From NCBI GenBank assembly GCA_018780645.1, contig JADMJJ010000002.1, forward strand, positions 241,070 through 305,069: a DNA stretch of 64,000 nucleotides, read 5' to 3'. A program made the translations under genes and the position numbers. Of this stretch, positions 33,262 to 41,791 are shown piece after piece. The first letter of the stretch is position 1; every line of letters begins with the position of its first letter. The DNA comes from Burkholderiaceae bacterium (lineage in GTDB: Bacteria > Pseudomonadota > Gammaproteobacteria > Burkholderiales > Burkholderiaceae_C). Below the pieces are notes generated by a model. That model was not told where the DNA came from, did not search any database, and was given only the letters and a program-made list of their open reading frames with translations.

Positions 33262-33936
33262 TCAGGCCGGCAGCTTTGCCGGCCTGGCCGCAAACTTCCA
33301 CGGCGCATAGGCTTCTTCCGGCCCGGTGGCGAGCGTCGAGGGCTGAACACGCGGCCCGCCGCCGTAGAACTGCCGGAACGTCATCAGCAGGGGCTGCCAC
33401 TTGTCGGCATCGATGCGGTGCGAGTCGGGGGCCTGCAGGATGGCCTCTTCGACGTGTGCGCGCAGGATGCGCAGCTCGAAGCTCAGGGTCGGCACGGCCA
33501 CACGCGGGTCGCGGGCACCGAAGGGCCGCACCTCCTGCACCACCGCCTCCAGCTGCACCTGGCACTCGCGCACGCGCGGGGCACGCACGTCGAGCGACGG
33601 GTCGGCGTTCAGGCCGGCCGCGCCGAACTTGTCCTTTTCGTACTCATAGCCCAGAAAGGTCTTGTGCAGGGGCAGCGGCGACGAGCCGGTCAGCAGGGCC
33701 AGGCTGTTGACGGCCGGGGCCAGCGCCACCGAGGCCAGATTCAGCACGCACTCGCGCTCGCGCTGCAGGTTCTCGCTGGTCTTGGAGCTGGCGTCCAGCC
33801 CCAGCATGCAGCTCCAGCCCAGCCACCAGGCGCTGGACATCGGCGACAGATTGGCGGAGCCGTCTTCGTTCAGGGTGCTGATCAGCACCACCGGTGTGCC
33901 CCAGTAGTGGATGGCGGGTTCTATGGTCTTGTGCAT
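33262..33936 (-). CDS. Flavin reductase-like (FMN-binding split barrel) protein
   Basis: The 224-residue protein carries the flavin reductase fold: AIHYWGTPVVLISTLNEDGS, LSPMSSAWWLGWSCMLGLDA, TSENLQRERECVLNLAS and VRECQVQLEAVVQEV are the typical FMN-binding strands. Members reduce FMN or act as flavoprotein oxidoreductases; the partner is unknown. It is transcribed toward the 2OG oxygenase gene and away from no obvious partner. The FAD monooxygenase at 38638 carries its own NAD(P)H site type and is unlikely to need it. The 102 bp to the next gene (33937-34038) show no feature. Confidence 0.83.
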   Translation of the reverse strand: MHKTIEPAIHYWGTPVVLISTLNEDGSANLSPMSSAWWLGWSCMLGLDASSKTSENLQRERECVLNLASVALAPAVNSLALLTGSSPLPLHKTFLGYEYEKDKFGAAGLNADPSLDVRAPRVRECQVQLEAVVQEVRPFGARDPRVAVPTLSFELRILRAHVEEAILQAPDSHRIDADKWQPLLMTFRQFYGGGPRVQPSTLATGPEEAYAPWKFAARPAKLPA

Positions 33937-34038
33937 GGCAGGGCTCCCTCGAATCGAACTGTTGTGGAGGCGCCAGTGTGCTCACCGGCCGCCGCTCCAT
34001 CACCCCGTTTCTTGCTCTGCCGCCCGGCACGTCCCCAC

Positions 34039-34743
34039 CTACACCGCGCAGTAGCGTTCCTGGATCTCCCGGTCGGCCAGCAGGTCCTCGCCGGTGCCGG
34101 TGTGCACGATCTGGCCCTGGTCCAGGATGTAGGCGCGGTCCGAGATGCGCAGCGCCCGCTCGACGTTCTGCTCGACCAGCAGGATGGTCGTGCCGGCCTG
34201 CTTCATGCGCGTGAACAGATGGAACATCTCGTCCACCAGCAGCGGCATGATGCCCTCGGACGGCTCGTCGAGCAGGATCATCTTCGGCCTCGCCATCATC
34301 GCGCGGGCAATGGCCAGCATCTGCTGCTCGCCGCCGGACATCGAGGTCGCGTCCTGGTTCAGGCGCTCCTTCAGCCGGGGGAAGGTGGCGGCAATCTCCT
34401 CGATCATCGCCGCCATCTCGTGGCGGTTGCTGCTGGCGGTGATGCCAAGTTGCAGGTTCTCGCGCACGGTCAGGCCGGCAACGATGCGCCGCTCCTCCGG
34501 CACATAGGCCAGGCCCGCATGGAAGCGGGTGTGCGCGGCATCGGCCAGCATCTCGCGGCCATTGAACTGCGCGCTGCCGCTGCGCTTGGCCACCAGACCC
34601 ATCAGCGTGCGCAAGGTGGTCGTCTTGCCGGCGCCGTTGCGGCCCATCAGCGTGACGATCTCGCCGGCACCGACCTCGAACGACACGTCCTGCACCACAT
34701 GGCTGCGGTCATACCAGGCGTTGAGCCCTTGTACCTTCAACAT
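34039..34743 (-). CDS. livF: Branched-chain amino acid-type ABC transporter ATPase LivF
   Basis: The 234-residue ATPase begins at ATG 34743 (MLKVQGLNAWYDRSHVVQDV). Walker A is MGRNGAGKTTTL, the signature is TSMSGGEQQMLAIARAM and Walker B is MILLDEPSEGIMPLL; all are intact. It energises the Liv-type importer together with LivG (34748), on permeases LivM and LivH. It is the last gene of an eight-gene minus-strand operon that starts at the TetR gene at 41009. The cargo is probably the aromatic or heterocyclic growth substrate of the locus rather than an amino acid. Confidence 0.94.
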   Translation of the reverse strand: MLKVQGLNAWYDRSHVVQDVSFEVGAGEIVTLMGRNGAGKTTTLRTLMGLVAKRSGSAQFNGREMLADAAHTRFHAGLAYVPEERRIVAGLTVRENLQLGITASSNRHEMAAMIEEIAATFPRLKERLNQDATSMSGGEQQMLAIARAMMARPKMILLDEPSEGIMPLLVDEMFHLFTRMKQAGTTILLVEQNVERALRISDRAYILDQGQIVHTGTGEDLLADREIQERYCAV

Positions 34744-34747
34744 CGGC

Positions 34748-35494
34748 TCAACCCTCACCCAAGTAGACACGCCGCACTTCGACGTTGTTGCGGATCTGCT
34801 CCGGCGTGCCCTCGGCCAGGAACTCGCCGTGGTGCAGCACGATCAGCCGTTCGCACAGGCCCATCACCAGCTTCATCTTGTGCTCCACCAGCACCAGGGT
34901 GCGCTCGGCCGCCAGCTGCCGTATCAGGCCCATCATCACGCCCGTTTCCTCGGGCGACATGCCGGCCGTGGGCTCGTCCATCAGCAGCAGCACCGGGTCG
35001 CTGGCCAGGGCCATGGCGATCTCCAAGGCACGCTGCTGGCCATGGGCCAGGTCGGCGGCGGTCTTGTCGCGCAGATGGGCCAGGCCGACCCGCTCCAGCA
35101 GGCCATCGGCCTTGTCTATCAGCGCGCGCAGGCTGGCGCGCGGGCGCAGCAGCTGGAAGCGCGTCTCGCGCATCTGCGCAGCCACGCGCACGTTCTCGTG
35201 CGCCGACAGCTGCTTGAACACATTGGTGATCTGGAAGCTCTTGGCAATGCCGATGCGCGCGAACTCATGCTGGGCCAGGCCGGTGATGTCCTTGCCCTGG
35301 AAGCGCACCCGCCCCGAGCTGGGCGGGAAGGCCCCGCTCAGCACATTGAAGAAGGTGCTCTTGCCGGCACCATTGGGGCCGATGATGGCCGTCAGCTTGC
35401 CGGGCTCGAAGGCCACGCTGACGCCGTTGAGCGCAACGAAGTTGCCGAAGCGCTGGCTGACGTTCTCGACTTCAAGAATGGGTTGGCCGCTCAT
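34748..35494 (-). CDS. livG: Branched-chain amino acid-type ABC transporter ATPase LivG
   Basis: A 248-residue ATPase starting at ATG 35494 (MSGQPILEVENVSQRFG). Walker A is IIGPNGAGKSTFFNVLSG, the signature is DLAHGQQRALEIAMALA and Walker B is LLLMDEPTAGMSPEETG. The insertion between Walker A and the signature (FQGKDITGLAQHEFARIGIA) and the closing EGTPEQIRNNVEVRRVYLG are LivG-specific. The start overlaps the livM stop by 4 bp and the end lies 4 bp before livF, indicating coupled translation. Confidence 0.94.
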   Translation of the reverse strand: MSGQPILEVENVSQRFGNFVALNGVSVAFEPGKLTAIIGPNGAGKSTFFNVLSGAFPPSSGRVRFQGKDITGLAQHEFARIGIAKSFQITNVFKQLSAHENVRVAAQMRETRFQLLRPRASLRALIDKADGLLERVGLAHLRDKTAADLAHGQQRALEIAMALASDPVLLLMDEPTAGMSPEETGVMMGLIRQLAAERTLVLVEHKMKLVMGLCERLIVLHHGEFLAEGTPEQIRNNVEVRRVYLGEG

Positions 35495-36468
35495 GCCGCG
35501 CCCTCCTTCGCCAGCCCCTGGCGCTTGAGCCAGTGCATGGCCGAGCCCCAGACGCCGCGCGGGAAGAACAGCACGAAGACCATGAAGATCACACCCACCG
35601 CCGCCATCCAGTGCTTGGTGTAGCTGGTGGCCACGTCTTCGAGATAGAGGAAGGCCGCCGCGCCGACAAAGGGCCCGAAGAAGGTGCCCATGCCGCCCAG
35701 CAGGCACATCATCACCGCCTGACCCGACTGCAGATAGTGCAGCGAGTCGATGGGCACGATGGACAGATGCAAGGCCCGCAGCGCACCGGCCAGGCCGCAC
35801 AGCGCAGCCGACAGCACGAACACCAGCAGCTTGGCACGCGCCACGTCATAGCCGCAGGCGGCGGTGCGCCTCTCGTTCTCGCGTATCGCCTCTATCACCG
35901 CGCCGAAGGGCGAGCTCAGCACGCGCGACACGAACCACAGCGCCGCGGCGACGAAGGCCAGGATCACGTAGTACTTGGTGATCGGGTCGACGAAGTCCAG
36001 CTTCCAGCCCAGCAGGTCTATGGTCTCGACGCGGACGCCGCGCAGGCCGTTCTCGCCGCCGGTCCAGCGCTCGGCCTTGTAGAAGGCGTAATAGACGATC
36101 TGGCCCAGGGCCAGCGTGACCATGGAGAAGTAGATGCCCCGCGTGCGTATGGCCAGATAGCCCATCACCAGGCCGACCAGGGCCGAGGCCCCGACGCCGG
36201 CAGCTATGGCCGCCCACCAGGGCCAGCCACCGCTGACGATGGCAATTCCGCACAGATAGCTGCCCACGCCCAGAAAGGCCGCATGGCCGAAGGACAGCAT
36301 GCCGGTGTAGCCGAACAGCAGGTTGAAGCCCACCGCGTAGAGGCCGAAGATCAGGATGTTGATGGCCAGCGCCTCGTAGGGCATGACCAGCGGGAACACC
36401 AGCAGGCACGCGATCACCGCGGCCACGCGGTGGCGGGCGATCAGGTTCAGTACTTTGCTCAGGTCCAT
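35491..36468 (-). CDS. livM: Branched-chain amino acid-type ABC transporter permease LivM
   Basis: A 325-residue inner-membrane permease with about nine to ten hydrophobic segments. The conserved motif FNLLFGYTGMLSFGHAAFLG, the ATPase-contact EAA-like region IEAIRENERRTAACGYDVA and GGMGTFFGPFVGAAAF are diagnostic of LivM. Start ATG 36468 overlaps livH by 1-4 bp (ATGA). It forms the translocation channel with LivH. Confidence 0.93.
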   Translation of the reverse strand: MDLSKVLNLIARHRVAAVIACLLVFPLVMPYEALAINILIFGLYAVGFNLLFGYTGMLSFGHAAFLGVGSYLCGIAIVSGGWPWWAAIAAGVGASALVGLVMGYLAIRTRGIYFSMVTLALGQIVYYAFYKAERWTGGENGLRGVRVETIDLLGWKLDFVDPITKYYVILAFVAAALWFVSRVLSSPFGAVIEAIRENERRTAACGYDVARAKLLVFVLSAALCGLAGALRALHLSIVPIDSLHYLQSGQAVMMCLLGGMGTFFGPFVGAAAFLYLEDVATSYTKHWMAAVGVIFMVFVLFFPRGVWGSAMHWLKRQGLAKEGAA

Positions 36469-37352
36469 CAGCTCATCAACCCTGCTTTGCCGAAGAAGCC
36501 CTGGGGCTTGATCAGCAACACCACCGCCATCAGCACGAAGATCGACAGCTCGGCCAGGTCCGGCGCGAACAGCGAGGTCATGCTGAACACCACGCCCACC
36601 AGCAGGCCGGCCACCACCGCGCCGGGCAAGGATCCCATGCCGCCGACAACGGTGACGACAAAGGACTCGGCCAGCACCGAGATGCCCATCTCCGGATTGA
36701 CCGCCCGCGTCGGCGCCGCCAGCACGCCGGACAGGCCGGCAATCGCGGTGCCGATGCCGAACACCAGCAGCCAGACCCGCGAGATGTCTATGCCCAGCAC
36801 GCGCACGATCTCGGGGTCGCGCGAGCCGGCACGGATGATCAGGCCGAAGCGCGTCTTCTCGATGAACAGCCACAGGCCGATCACCACGATGGCGGTGGCA
36901 CCTATCAGGAACAGCCGGTACAGCGGGAAGTGGCCAAAGCCCAGGTTCACCGCGCCGCGCAGTTCGGGCGGCGTGGACGTGGCCACGCCCTCGATGCCGA
37001 AAGCCACGCGCATCGCCTCTATCATCACGTAGGACAGCCCGAAGGTCAGCAGCAGCGGGTAGTCGATGCCGCGCCCGTACAGCGGCCGCACCAGCAAGCG
37101 CTCGGCCACCAGCCCGATGGCGCCCACGGCCAGCGGTGTCAGCAGCAGGCTGAACCAGAAGTTGCCGGTCAGTCCGAGGAAGTAGACGCCCAGAAACGCG
37201 CCGACCATGAAGAACGCGCCATGCGCAAAGTTCACCACGGTCAGCATGCCGAAGATCAATGACAGGCCCAGCGCCAGGAGCGCGTAGACCGCACCCAGCG
37301 CGATGCCGGTCATCAGCTGCAGGAGCAGCAGCGAGAGGGTGATGTCGGCCAT
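36468..37352 (-). CDS. livH: Branched-chain amino acid-type ABC transporter permease LivH
   Basis: The 294-residue permease has about eight hydrophobic helices. Diagnostic segments are GAVYALLALGLSLIFGMLTV, NFAHGAFFMVGAFLGVY, IRAGSRDPEIVRVLGIDISR (ATPase-contact loop) and VVGGMGSLPGAVVAGLLVGV. The start codon is at 37352, 6 bp downstream of the substrate-binding protein stop, in the same operon. Confidence 0.93.
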   Translation of the reverse strand: MADITLSLLLLQLMTGIALGAVYALLALGLSLIFGMLTVVNFAHGAFFMVGAFLGVYFLGLTGNFWFSLLLTPLAVGAIGLVAERLLVRPLYGRGIDYPLLLTFGLSYVMIEAMRVAFGIEGVATSTPPELRGAVNLGFGHFPLYRLFLIGATAIVVIGLWLFIEKTRFGLIIRAGSRDPEIVRVLGIDISRVWLLVFGIGTAIAGLSGVLAAPTRAVNPEMGISVLAESFVVTVVGGMGSLPGAVVAGLLVGVVFSMTSLFAPDLAELSIFVLMAVVLLIKPQGFFGKAGLMS

Positions 37353-37358
37353 GACGGG

Positions 37359-38600
37359 TCAGGTCGAGATCTTGTGGCCCATCTCGTCGCAGCTGCGCAG
37401 ATTGGCCTCGTTGGCGTCCTCGATGGACAGCACATTGAACACGTCGTACTTGTCCTTCATGTTCTTGGACTTCGACTCGACGATGACCACCGACTGCACC
37501 GACTGGTGATCGCACTTGCGGTAGAACTGCTCACCCTTGTACCAGTTGTATTTCAGCTGGCGCAGCGCGATGCTGACCGGCAGCGAGTCGGTCGACTTGG
37601 CGTTGAGCACGGCCTGTAGCACGCTCCTCACGCCGGCATAGCCCAGCGCGCCGTAGTCGGACGGCACGGCGCCGCCATGGGCCTTGCGGAACTTGTCATT
37701 GAATGCCTTGGCGGCCGGGATCTTGTCTTCCATGCCCCAGTAGTAGGAGGTGCCGCCGAGAATGCCCTCGAAGGCATCGGCCCCGCCGGCTTGGCGCGAG
37801 GTGTAGAGCAGTACCGGCGCGATCACCTTGGTATTGGCCTTGAGTCCGAAGTCGGTCACCTGCTTGGCCGAGTTCACCAGGTCGCGGCCGAAGTTGCACA
37901 GCACCAGCACATCGGGCTTCAGCGCCTGGATGCGCGGCAGGAAGGCCGAGTAGTCGGCCACGCCCAGCGGGTGGCGGATGTCGGCCAGCGTGGTCGCGCC
38001 GAGCGGCGCACCGGCGCGCTGGAAGCCGCGCACCATCTCGTGGCCGTAGGCATAGTCGGCCGTCAGATAGACGATGCGCTTGCCGAACTTCGGGAAGGCA
38101 TAGCGGGCCACGGCGCCGGCCGTCAGGTGCGGGTTCAGTGCCTCATGGAAGGTGTAGAGGCTCCAGTCCTTGGCCTCGTTGATCGCGTCCGACTGGCTGA
38201 TCGAGTTGAACAGCACCTTGCGGTCGCGCGCCACCGCGTTGATCGACAGCTGCGTGGCCGCCGACAGCGAGCCGACGATGAAGTTGACCTTGTCCTTCTC
38301 GATCAGCTCCAGGGTGCGGGTCGCCGCCTCGCCGGGGTTGAGCTTGTCGTCACGCACCAGCAGCTCGGCCTTGCGGCCGCCGAAGCCGCCGGCATCGTTG
38401 AAGTCCTTGATCGCGATCTCGGCAGCACGCACCTGGTCCTGGGCCTCGGCCGAGAAGGCGCCGGTCAGCGGCACCGGGAAGCCGATCTTGATCGGTGCCC
38501 CCTGCGCACTGGCGATATTGAACATGAAGGGCGATGCGGCGACGGCGGCACCGCCTGCAATCAGGGTGCGGCGGCGGGTGTCTATCGGTTGCTGGCTCAT
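37359..38600 (-). CDS. Liv-type periplasmic substrate-binding protein
   Basis: A 413-residue binding protein starting at ATG 38600. The N-terminus has a twin-arginine type signal (DTRRRTLIAGGAAVAASPFM), so export of the folded protein by Tat is possible. The mature domain is a type I periplasmic fold (IKIGFPVPLTGAFSAEAQDQ, IVGSLSAATQLSINAVARD, VYLTADYAYGHEMVRGFQRA, GGTSYYWGMEDKIPAA). This subgroup often binds aromatic acids or amides rather than amino acids. It is the first gene of the transporter part, just downstream of the FAD monooxygenase gene. Confidence 0.92.
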   Translation of the reverse strand: MSQQPIDTRRRTLIAGGAAVAASPFMFNIASAQGAPIKIGFPVPLTGAFSAEAQDQVRAAEIAIKDFNDAGGFGGRKAELLVRDDKLNPGEAATRTLELIEKDKVNFIVGSLSAATQLSINAVARDRKVLFNSISQSDAINEAKDWSLYTFHEALNPHLTAGAVARYAFPKFGKRIVYLTADYAYGHEMVRGFQRAGAPLGATTLADIRHPLGVADYSAFLPRIQALKPDVLVLCNFGRDLVNSAKQVTDFGLKANTKVIAPVLLYTSRQAGGADAFEGILGGTSYYWGMEDKIPAAKAFNDKFRKAHGGAVPSDYGALGYAGVRSVLQAVLNAKSTDSLPVSIALRQLKYNWYKGEQFYRKCDHQSVQSVVIVESKSKNMKDKYDVFNVLSIEDANEANLRSCDEMGHKIST

Positions 38601-38637
38601 GCTTGTCTCCTGGTGGAAGGGATGGTCTTCTGCGGAC

Positions 38638-39849
38638 CTATGTGGGTGGGTGTTCGGGGTCGATGGCGGTCTCGCGCAGCACGGTTTCGGCGTCACGCCT
38701 GGCTTCGGTGCCGGGCTGGCCATGGTCCTGCCCTTGAGCCTGCATATAGGCACCGAGCCGGCGCGCGCGCTGCACGACCGCCTGGCCCGGTGGCAGCCGT
38801 GCGGCCTCGAAGGCGCGCAGCGCAGCGGCGGTGGCGCCGTGCTCACGGATGCTATCGGCCAGGGCCATCGCATCCTCGGCGGCCTTGGTCACGCCCATGC
38901 CCACATGGGGGCGGGCGACAAAGGCCGCATCACCCATCAGGGCCACGCGACCAAAGGCCAGGCGCTCGGAGTGCACGTCGTAGATCGGCTGCAGAAAGGG
39001 CTGGGCGGTCTTCTCGATGATCTCGGCGAACTGCGGCGCCAGCAGCGCCCGCGCCGACTCGCGCATCGCCGCCACCTGGCGCCACGACACCTTGTGAGGT
39101 GGAATACCCAGCGGGTGGTGGTCGCCATCGGCATCGGTCAGCAGGTCCCGCAAGCCGGTCTGTTCATCGGCCGCGCGGTACCAGACGAAGTTGTAGCGCC
39201 GCCGGCCGCGCGCCGTGGCATTGCCGCTGCCGGCCACCGGGTAGCCGATCAGCTGCTCGCCAGCAGGCAGGCCGAAGCCGAACTGCTCGAACACGCTGGA
39301 CAGCGTGAAGCGCGACAGCAGCGCCTCGTCGCAGACGCCGCGCCAGGCGATATAGCCAGCGTACTGCGGCTGCACCTCGGGCGCGCACTGCGCACGCACG
39401 GCCGAGCGTATGCCGTCGGAGGCGATCAGCAGATCGGCCTCGAAGCGCTCGCCCGACTCGCAGCTGACGCGCACCCCCCCGGCCGCCTGTTCGATGCCTT
39501 GCACGGCCCGGCCCTGCAGATAGCGCTCGGCCGGAAAGGCCTCGTGCAGCAATGTGTAGAGCCGGCTCCAGGAGGTCAGCACCTGTGGCAACGCCAGGCT
39601 TGCCACCGCTTCGCCGGCGGCATCGAGCACCACGCGCGAGGCGATGCGCACGCCCAGGCTGTCGTCGACGGTGACGCCGGCGCGGGCCAGCCCCCGGTTC
39701 AGCGCCGCATGGGTGACGATGCCGGCGCCCCGCCCGTCCAGCGAGCCGGTGGCCTTCTCCAGCAGCTGCACCTCATGACCCTCGCGCAGCAGCATATTGG
39801 CGGCCAGCAGGCCACCCAAGGATCCACCGGCGATCAGGATGCGGGCCAT
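38638..39849 (-). CDS. FAD-dependent aromatic/heterocycle monooxygenase (2,6-dihydroxypyridine hydroxylase-like)
   Basis: A 403-residue class A flavoprotein hydroxylase. The FAD motif GGSLGGLLAANMLLREGHEV is at the N-terminus, a DG-type motif lies in LIASDGIRSAVRAQ and the GD motif in FGRVALMGDAAFVARPHVG. The internal YNFVWYRAADE and the overall layout resemble 2,6-dihydroxypyridine 3-hydroxylase and related ring hydroxylases. It would insert oxygen ortho to a ring hydroxyl using NAD(P)H. Its place in one locus with a molybdenum hydroxylase that could create the ring hydroxyl supports stepwise hydroxylation of an N-heterocycle; the substrate is not proven. Confidence 0.85.
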   Translation of the reverse strand: MARILIAGGSLGGLLAANMLLREGHEVQLLEKATGSLDGRGAGIVTHAALNRGLARAGVTVDDSLGVRIASRVVLDAAGEAVASLALPQVLTSWSRLYTLLHEAFPAERYLQGRAVQGIEQAAGGVRVSCESGERFEADLLIASDGIRSAVRAQCAPEVQPQYAGYIAWRGVCDEALLSRFTLSSVFEQFGFGLPAGEQLIGYPVAGSGNATARGRRRYNFVWYRAADEQTGLRDLLTDADGDHHPLGIPPHKVSWRQVAAMRESARALLAPQFAEIIEKTAQPFLQPIYDVHSERLAFGRVALMGDAAFVARPHVGMGVTKAAEDAMALADSIREHGATAAALRAFEAARLPPGQAVVQRARRLGAYMQAQGQDHGQPGTEARRDAETVLRETAIDPEHPPT

Positions 39850-39859
39850 GGTGAGCGGC

Positions 39860-40300
39860 TCAGCCGCCGGCCTGCTCGGAGGCGGGATAGTTCAGCTCGA
39901 TGACCACTCCCGAGGGGTCTTCGAGAAAGAGCTGGTGCAGGCCTATCGACGGCACGGTGCGCTCGCGGAAGGGCACGGCCCGATCCTTCAGGTGCGCATG
40001 CATCGCGGCCAGCCCGTCGGCGAAGAAGGCGATGTGATCGACGGCACCCGAACCGGCCAGCGACACCTCGTCGCGGTCGCCCAGATAGGCCTTCAGCCCG
40101 GCGGGATCGTTGCGGTCTATGCCGATGATGTGGACCACGGCATTGGCCACATCGTCATGCGGGCCACGGTACATCCACAGGCCCGGGAACGGGAAGGCCG
40201 GGCGCGGCCCCACCGTCAGGGCCAGCACATCGGCGTAAAACGCGCGGCTGGATTCGAGGTCTGTGGTGCGTATCGAGAAGTGGTTCAGCGTCAGTGCCAT
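39860..40300 (-). CDS. Glyoxalase/VOC-family ring-cleavage or isomerase-like protein
   Basis: A 146-residue vicinal-oxygen-chelate protein with paired beta-alpha-beta-beta-beta modules. LNHFSIRTTDLESSRAFYAD opens the first module with the metal His, VDHIAFFADGLAAM opens the second, and FLEDPSGVVIELNYP carries the terminal Glu ligand. Two His and a Glu are available for a metal. Single-module-pair VOC proteins of this size are often glyoxalase I-like lyases or small extradiol-type dioxygenases. It lies directly between TetR and the FAD monooxygenase, so a role on the hydroxylated ring product is plausible. Confidence 0.82.
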   Translation of the reverse strand: MALTLNHFSIRTTDLESSRAFYADVLALTVGPRPAFPFPGLWMYRGPHDDVANAVVHIIGIDRNDPAGLKAYLGDRDEVSLAGSGAVDHIAFFADGLAAMHAHLKDRAVPFRERTVPSIGLHQLFLEDPSGVVIELNYPASEQAGG

Positions 40301-40301
40301 T

Positions 40302-41009
40302 TCAGGCGCTCCTGGTTCGGCCGGTCTTTGCGGACCTGGCGGCGGGCGGATCGGCGTACAGCACATCCTTGACCGACAGCAGATAGCCCTGCACCCGGTC
40401 GCAGATATAGGTCTCGTCATGCTCGGAGGCCTCGGCCCCGTGCACCGCCTGCTCGTAGACCCAGCGGCGCAGGCCGATATAGAAGATGCCGCCATGCAGG
40501 CCCATCAGCAGCTCCAGCTCGCGGGCGCTGGGCTTGGCACGGCTGACGACGCCGCAGTGGCGCCGCGTCTCGCGTATCAGGCGTGGGAACAGGCGCTCGC
40601 GCAGCAGCACGAAGAAGCGGTCCGGGATGTAGCGGTCGCTCAGGCCCGAGAACACCAGGATGCGCACGAAGTCGCGCTGGAAGATGGCCTTGGCGTAGTC
40701 GCAGTAGAAGCGGGTGAACTTGGTGTGCGCATCGAGCGCCGGGTCGTCGAGAATCTGCTCCCACTCGAGCTTCCACAGCCCCTCGAACAGCTCGACATAG
40801 ACGCGGTCGATCAGCGCCTGCTTGGTCGGGAAGTAGTGGTAAAGCAGCGCGTGGGTGACGCCTATGTTCTTGGCCAGGTCGCGCAGCTGGCCGTCCAGGC
40901 CGCGGTCCGAGAAGAAGCGAATGGCGCCCTGCACGATCTGCTGCTCACGCTCCGCCGTGGACAGGCGCTTGCGTGCGGCAATGGGTTCGGCGGGCGGGGT
41001 CTTGGTCAT
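40302..41009 (-). CDS. TetR-family regulator of the molybdenum hydroxylase/Liv locus
   Basis: A 235-residue TetR protein. The N-terminal helix-turn-helix (residues ~18-65) reads QIVQGAIRFFSDRGLDGQLR, then AKNIGVTHALLYHYFPTKQA; the C-terminal ligand domain is all-helical (YICDRVQGYLLSVKDVLY at its end). Start ATG 41009. It is the first gene of the minus-strand operon and is divergent from the CoxG-like gene at 41167. A large symmetrical operator candidate lies in the gap, so it probably represses both arms until substrate is present. Confidence 0.9.
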   Translation of the reverse strand: MTKTPPAEPIAARKRLSTAEREQQIVQGAIRFFSDRGLDGQLRDLAKNIGVTHALLYHYFPTKQALIDRVYVELFEGLWKLEWEQILDDPALDAHTKFTRFYCDYAKAIFQRDFVRILVFSGLSDRYIPDRFFVLLRERLFPRLIRETRRHCGVVSRAKPSARELELLMGLHGGIFYIGLRRWVYEQAVHGAEASEHDETYICDRVQGYLLSVKDVLYADPPAARSAKTGRTRSA

Positions 41010-41066
41010 TTCGAGGTGTCTGCGTATCGTCGATTCAGCGCCTGGGGTAAGTCCGGGGCTTTTCTT

Positions 41067-41115
41067 ATTTACCAATTGATCAACGTTGCGTAGCATTGTT
41101 GATCGGATGGTAAAT
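41067..41115. promoter_or_regulatory. Composite palindromic operator between TetR and the molybdenum hydroxylase genes
   Basis: Two nested inverted-repeat pairs share one centre. ATTTACC (41067-41073) mirrors GGTAAAT (41109-41115), and GATCAAC (41078-41084) mirrors GTTGATC (41098-41104). The 4-bp spacers between half-sites are equal on both sides and the central gap is 13 bp. This symmetrical 49-bp array, AT-rich in a GC-rich window, can hold two TetR dimers and lies in the divergent promoter region. Binding is inferred. Confidence 0.65.
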
Positions 41116-41166
41116 AGCATCATCCGTGGAAACCCCAGAACACGGCAGAATTCAAAAAGGCAGGCC

Positions 41167-41778
41167 ATGGAACTGAACGGCGACATCCTGATCACTGCGG
41201 CGCGCGAGCGCGTCTGGCAGGCGCTGAACGATCCGAAGGTGCTGCTGGCCAGCATTCCCGGTTGCGAGGAAGTCAAGCAGCTGTCGCCCACCGAAACCCA
41301 TGTGCGCGTGCTGATCAAGCTGGGCCCGGTGCGCGCCCGCTTCGTCGGCAAGATCCTGATGAGCGAGGTGCGTGCCAACGAGGGCTGTGTGCTGAACTTC
41401 GAGGGCTCGGGCGGCGCGGCCGGCTTTGCCAAGGGCCGCTCGACGGTGAGTCTGTCTAGCGAGGGTGATGGCACACGGCTGAGCTACACGGCCGAGGCCT
41501 CGGTGGGCGGCAAGCTGGGCCAGATCGGTGGCCGCATGATAGACGCCTCGGCCAAGCGGACGGCCGACCAGTTCTTCCAGGCCTTCAGCGCGCAGCTGGG
41601 CGCACCAGTGGCTGCAGCTGCGGTAACAACTGAAGCGCAACCGATCGCCGTGGCCACCCGCACCGCCACGGCGCCTCCAGTTGCCACCACCGGCGAGGGC
41701 GTGCGCGTGCTCTGGTTCGCGCTGGGCGCGGCCGCCACCGCCTTTGGTTTCTGGATCGCCAAGGCCCTGGGCCATTGA
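41167..41778 (+). CDS. CoxG-like SRPBCC protein with C-terminal membrane anchor
   Basis: A 203-residue protein. The first ~150 residues form the CoxG/SRPBCC fold (MELNGDILITAARERVWQAL, IPGCEEVKQLSPTETHVRV, GGKLGQIGGRMIDASAKR). A Thr/Ala/Pro-rich linker then leads to a hydrophobic C-terminal helix (VLWFALGAAATAFGFWIA). CoxG recruits the CO dehydrogenase of carboxydotrophs to the membrane, and a similar tethering role for the molybdenum hydroxylase encoded next is plausible. Start ATG 41167; the gap to the next gene is 13 bp. Confidence 0.88.
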   Translation: MELNGDILITAARERVWQALNDPKVLLASIPGCEEVKQLSPTETHVRVLIKLGPVRARFVGKILMSEVRANEGCVLNFEGSGGAAGFAKGRSTVSLSSEGDGTRLSYTAEASVGGKLGQIGGRMIDASAKRTADQFFQAFSAQLGAPVAAAAVTTEAQPIAVATRTATAPPVATTGEGVRVLWFALGAAATAFGFWIAKALGH

Positions 41779-41791
41779 GGAGCGTGAAAGC

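Noticed and set aside
37359..38600. Amino acid specificity of the Liv-type importer
   Set aside because: The fold is Liv-type, but the operon contains ring hydroxylases and a TetR regulator and no amino acid genes, so leucine/isoleucine/valine uptake is not supported.
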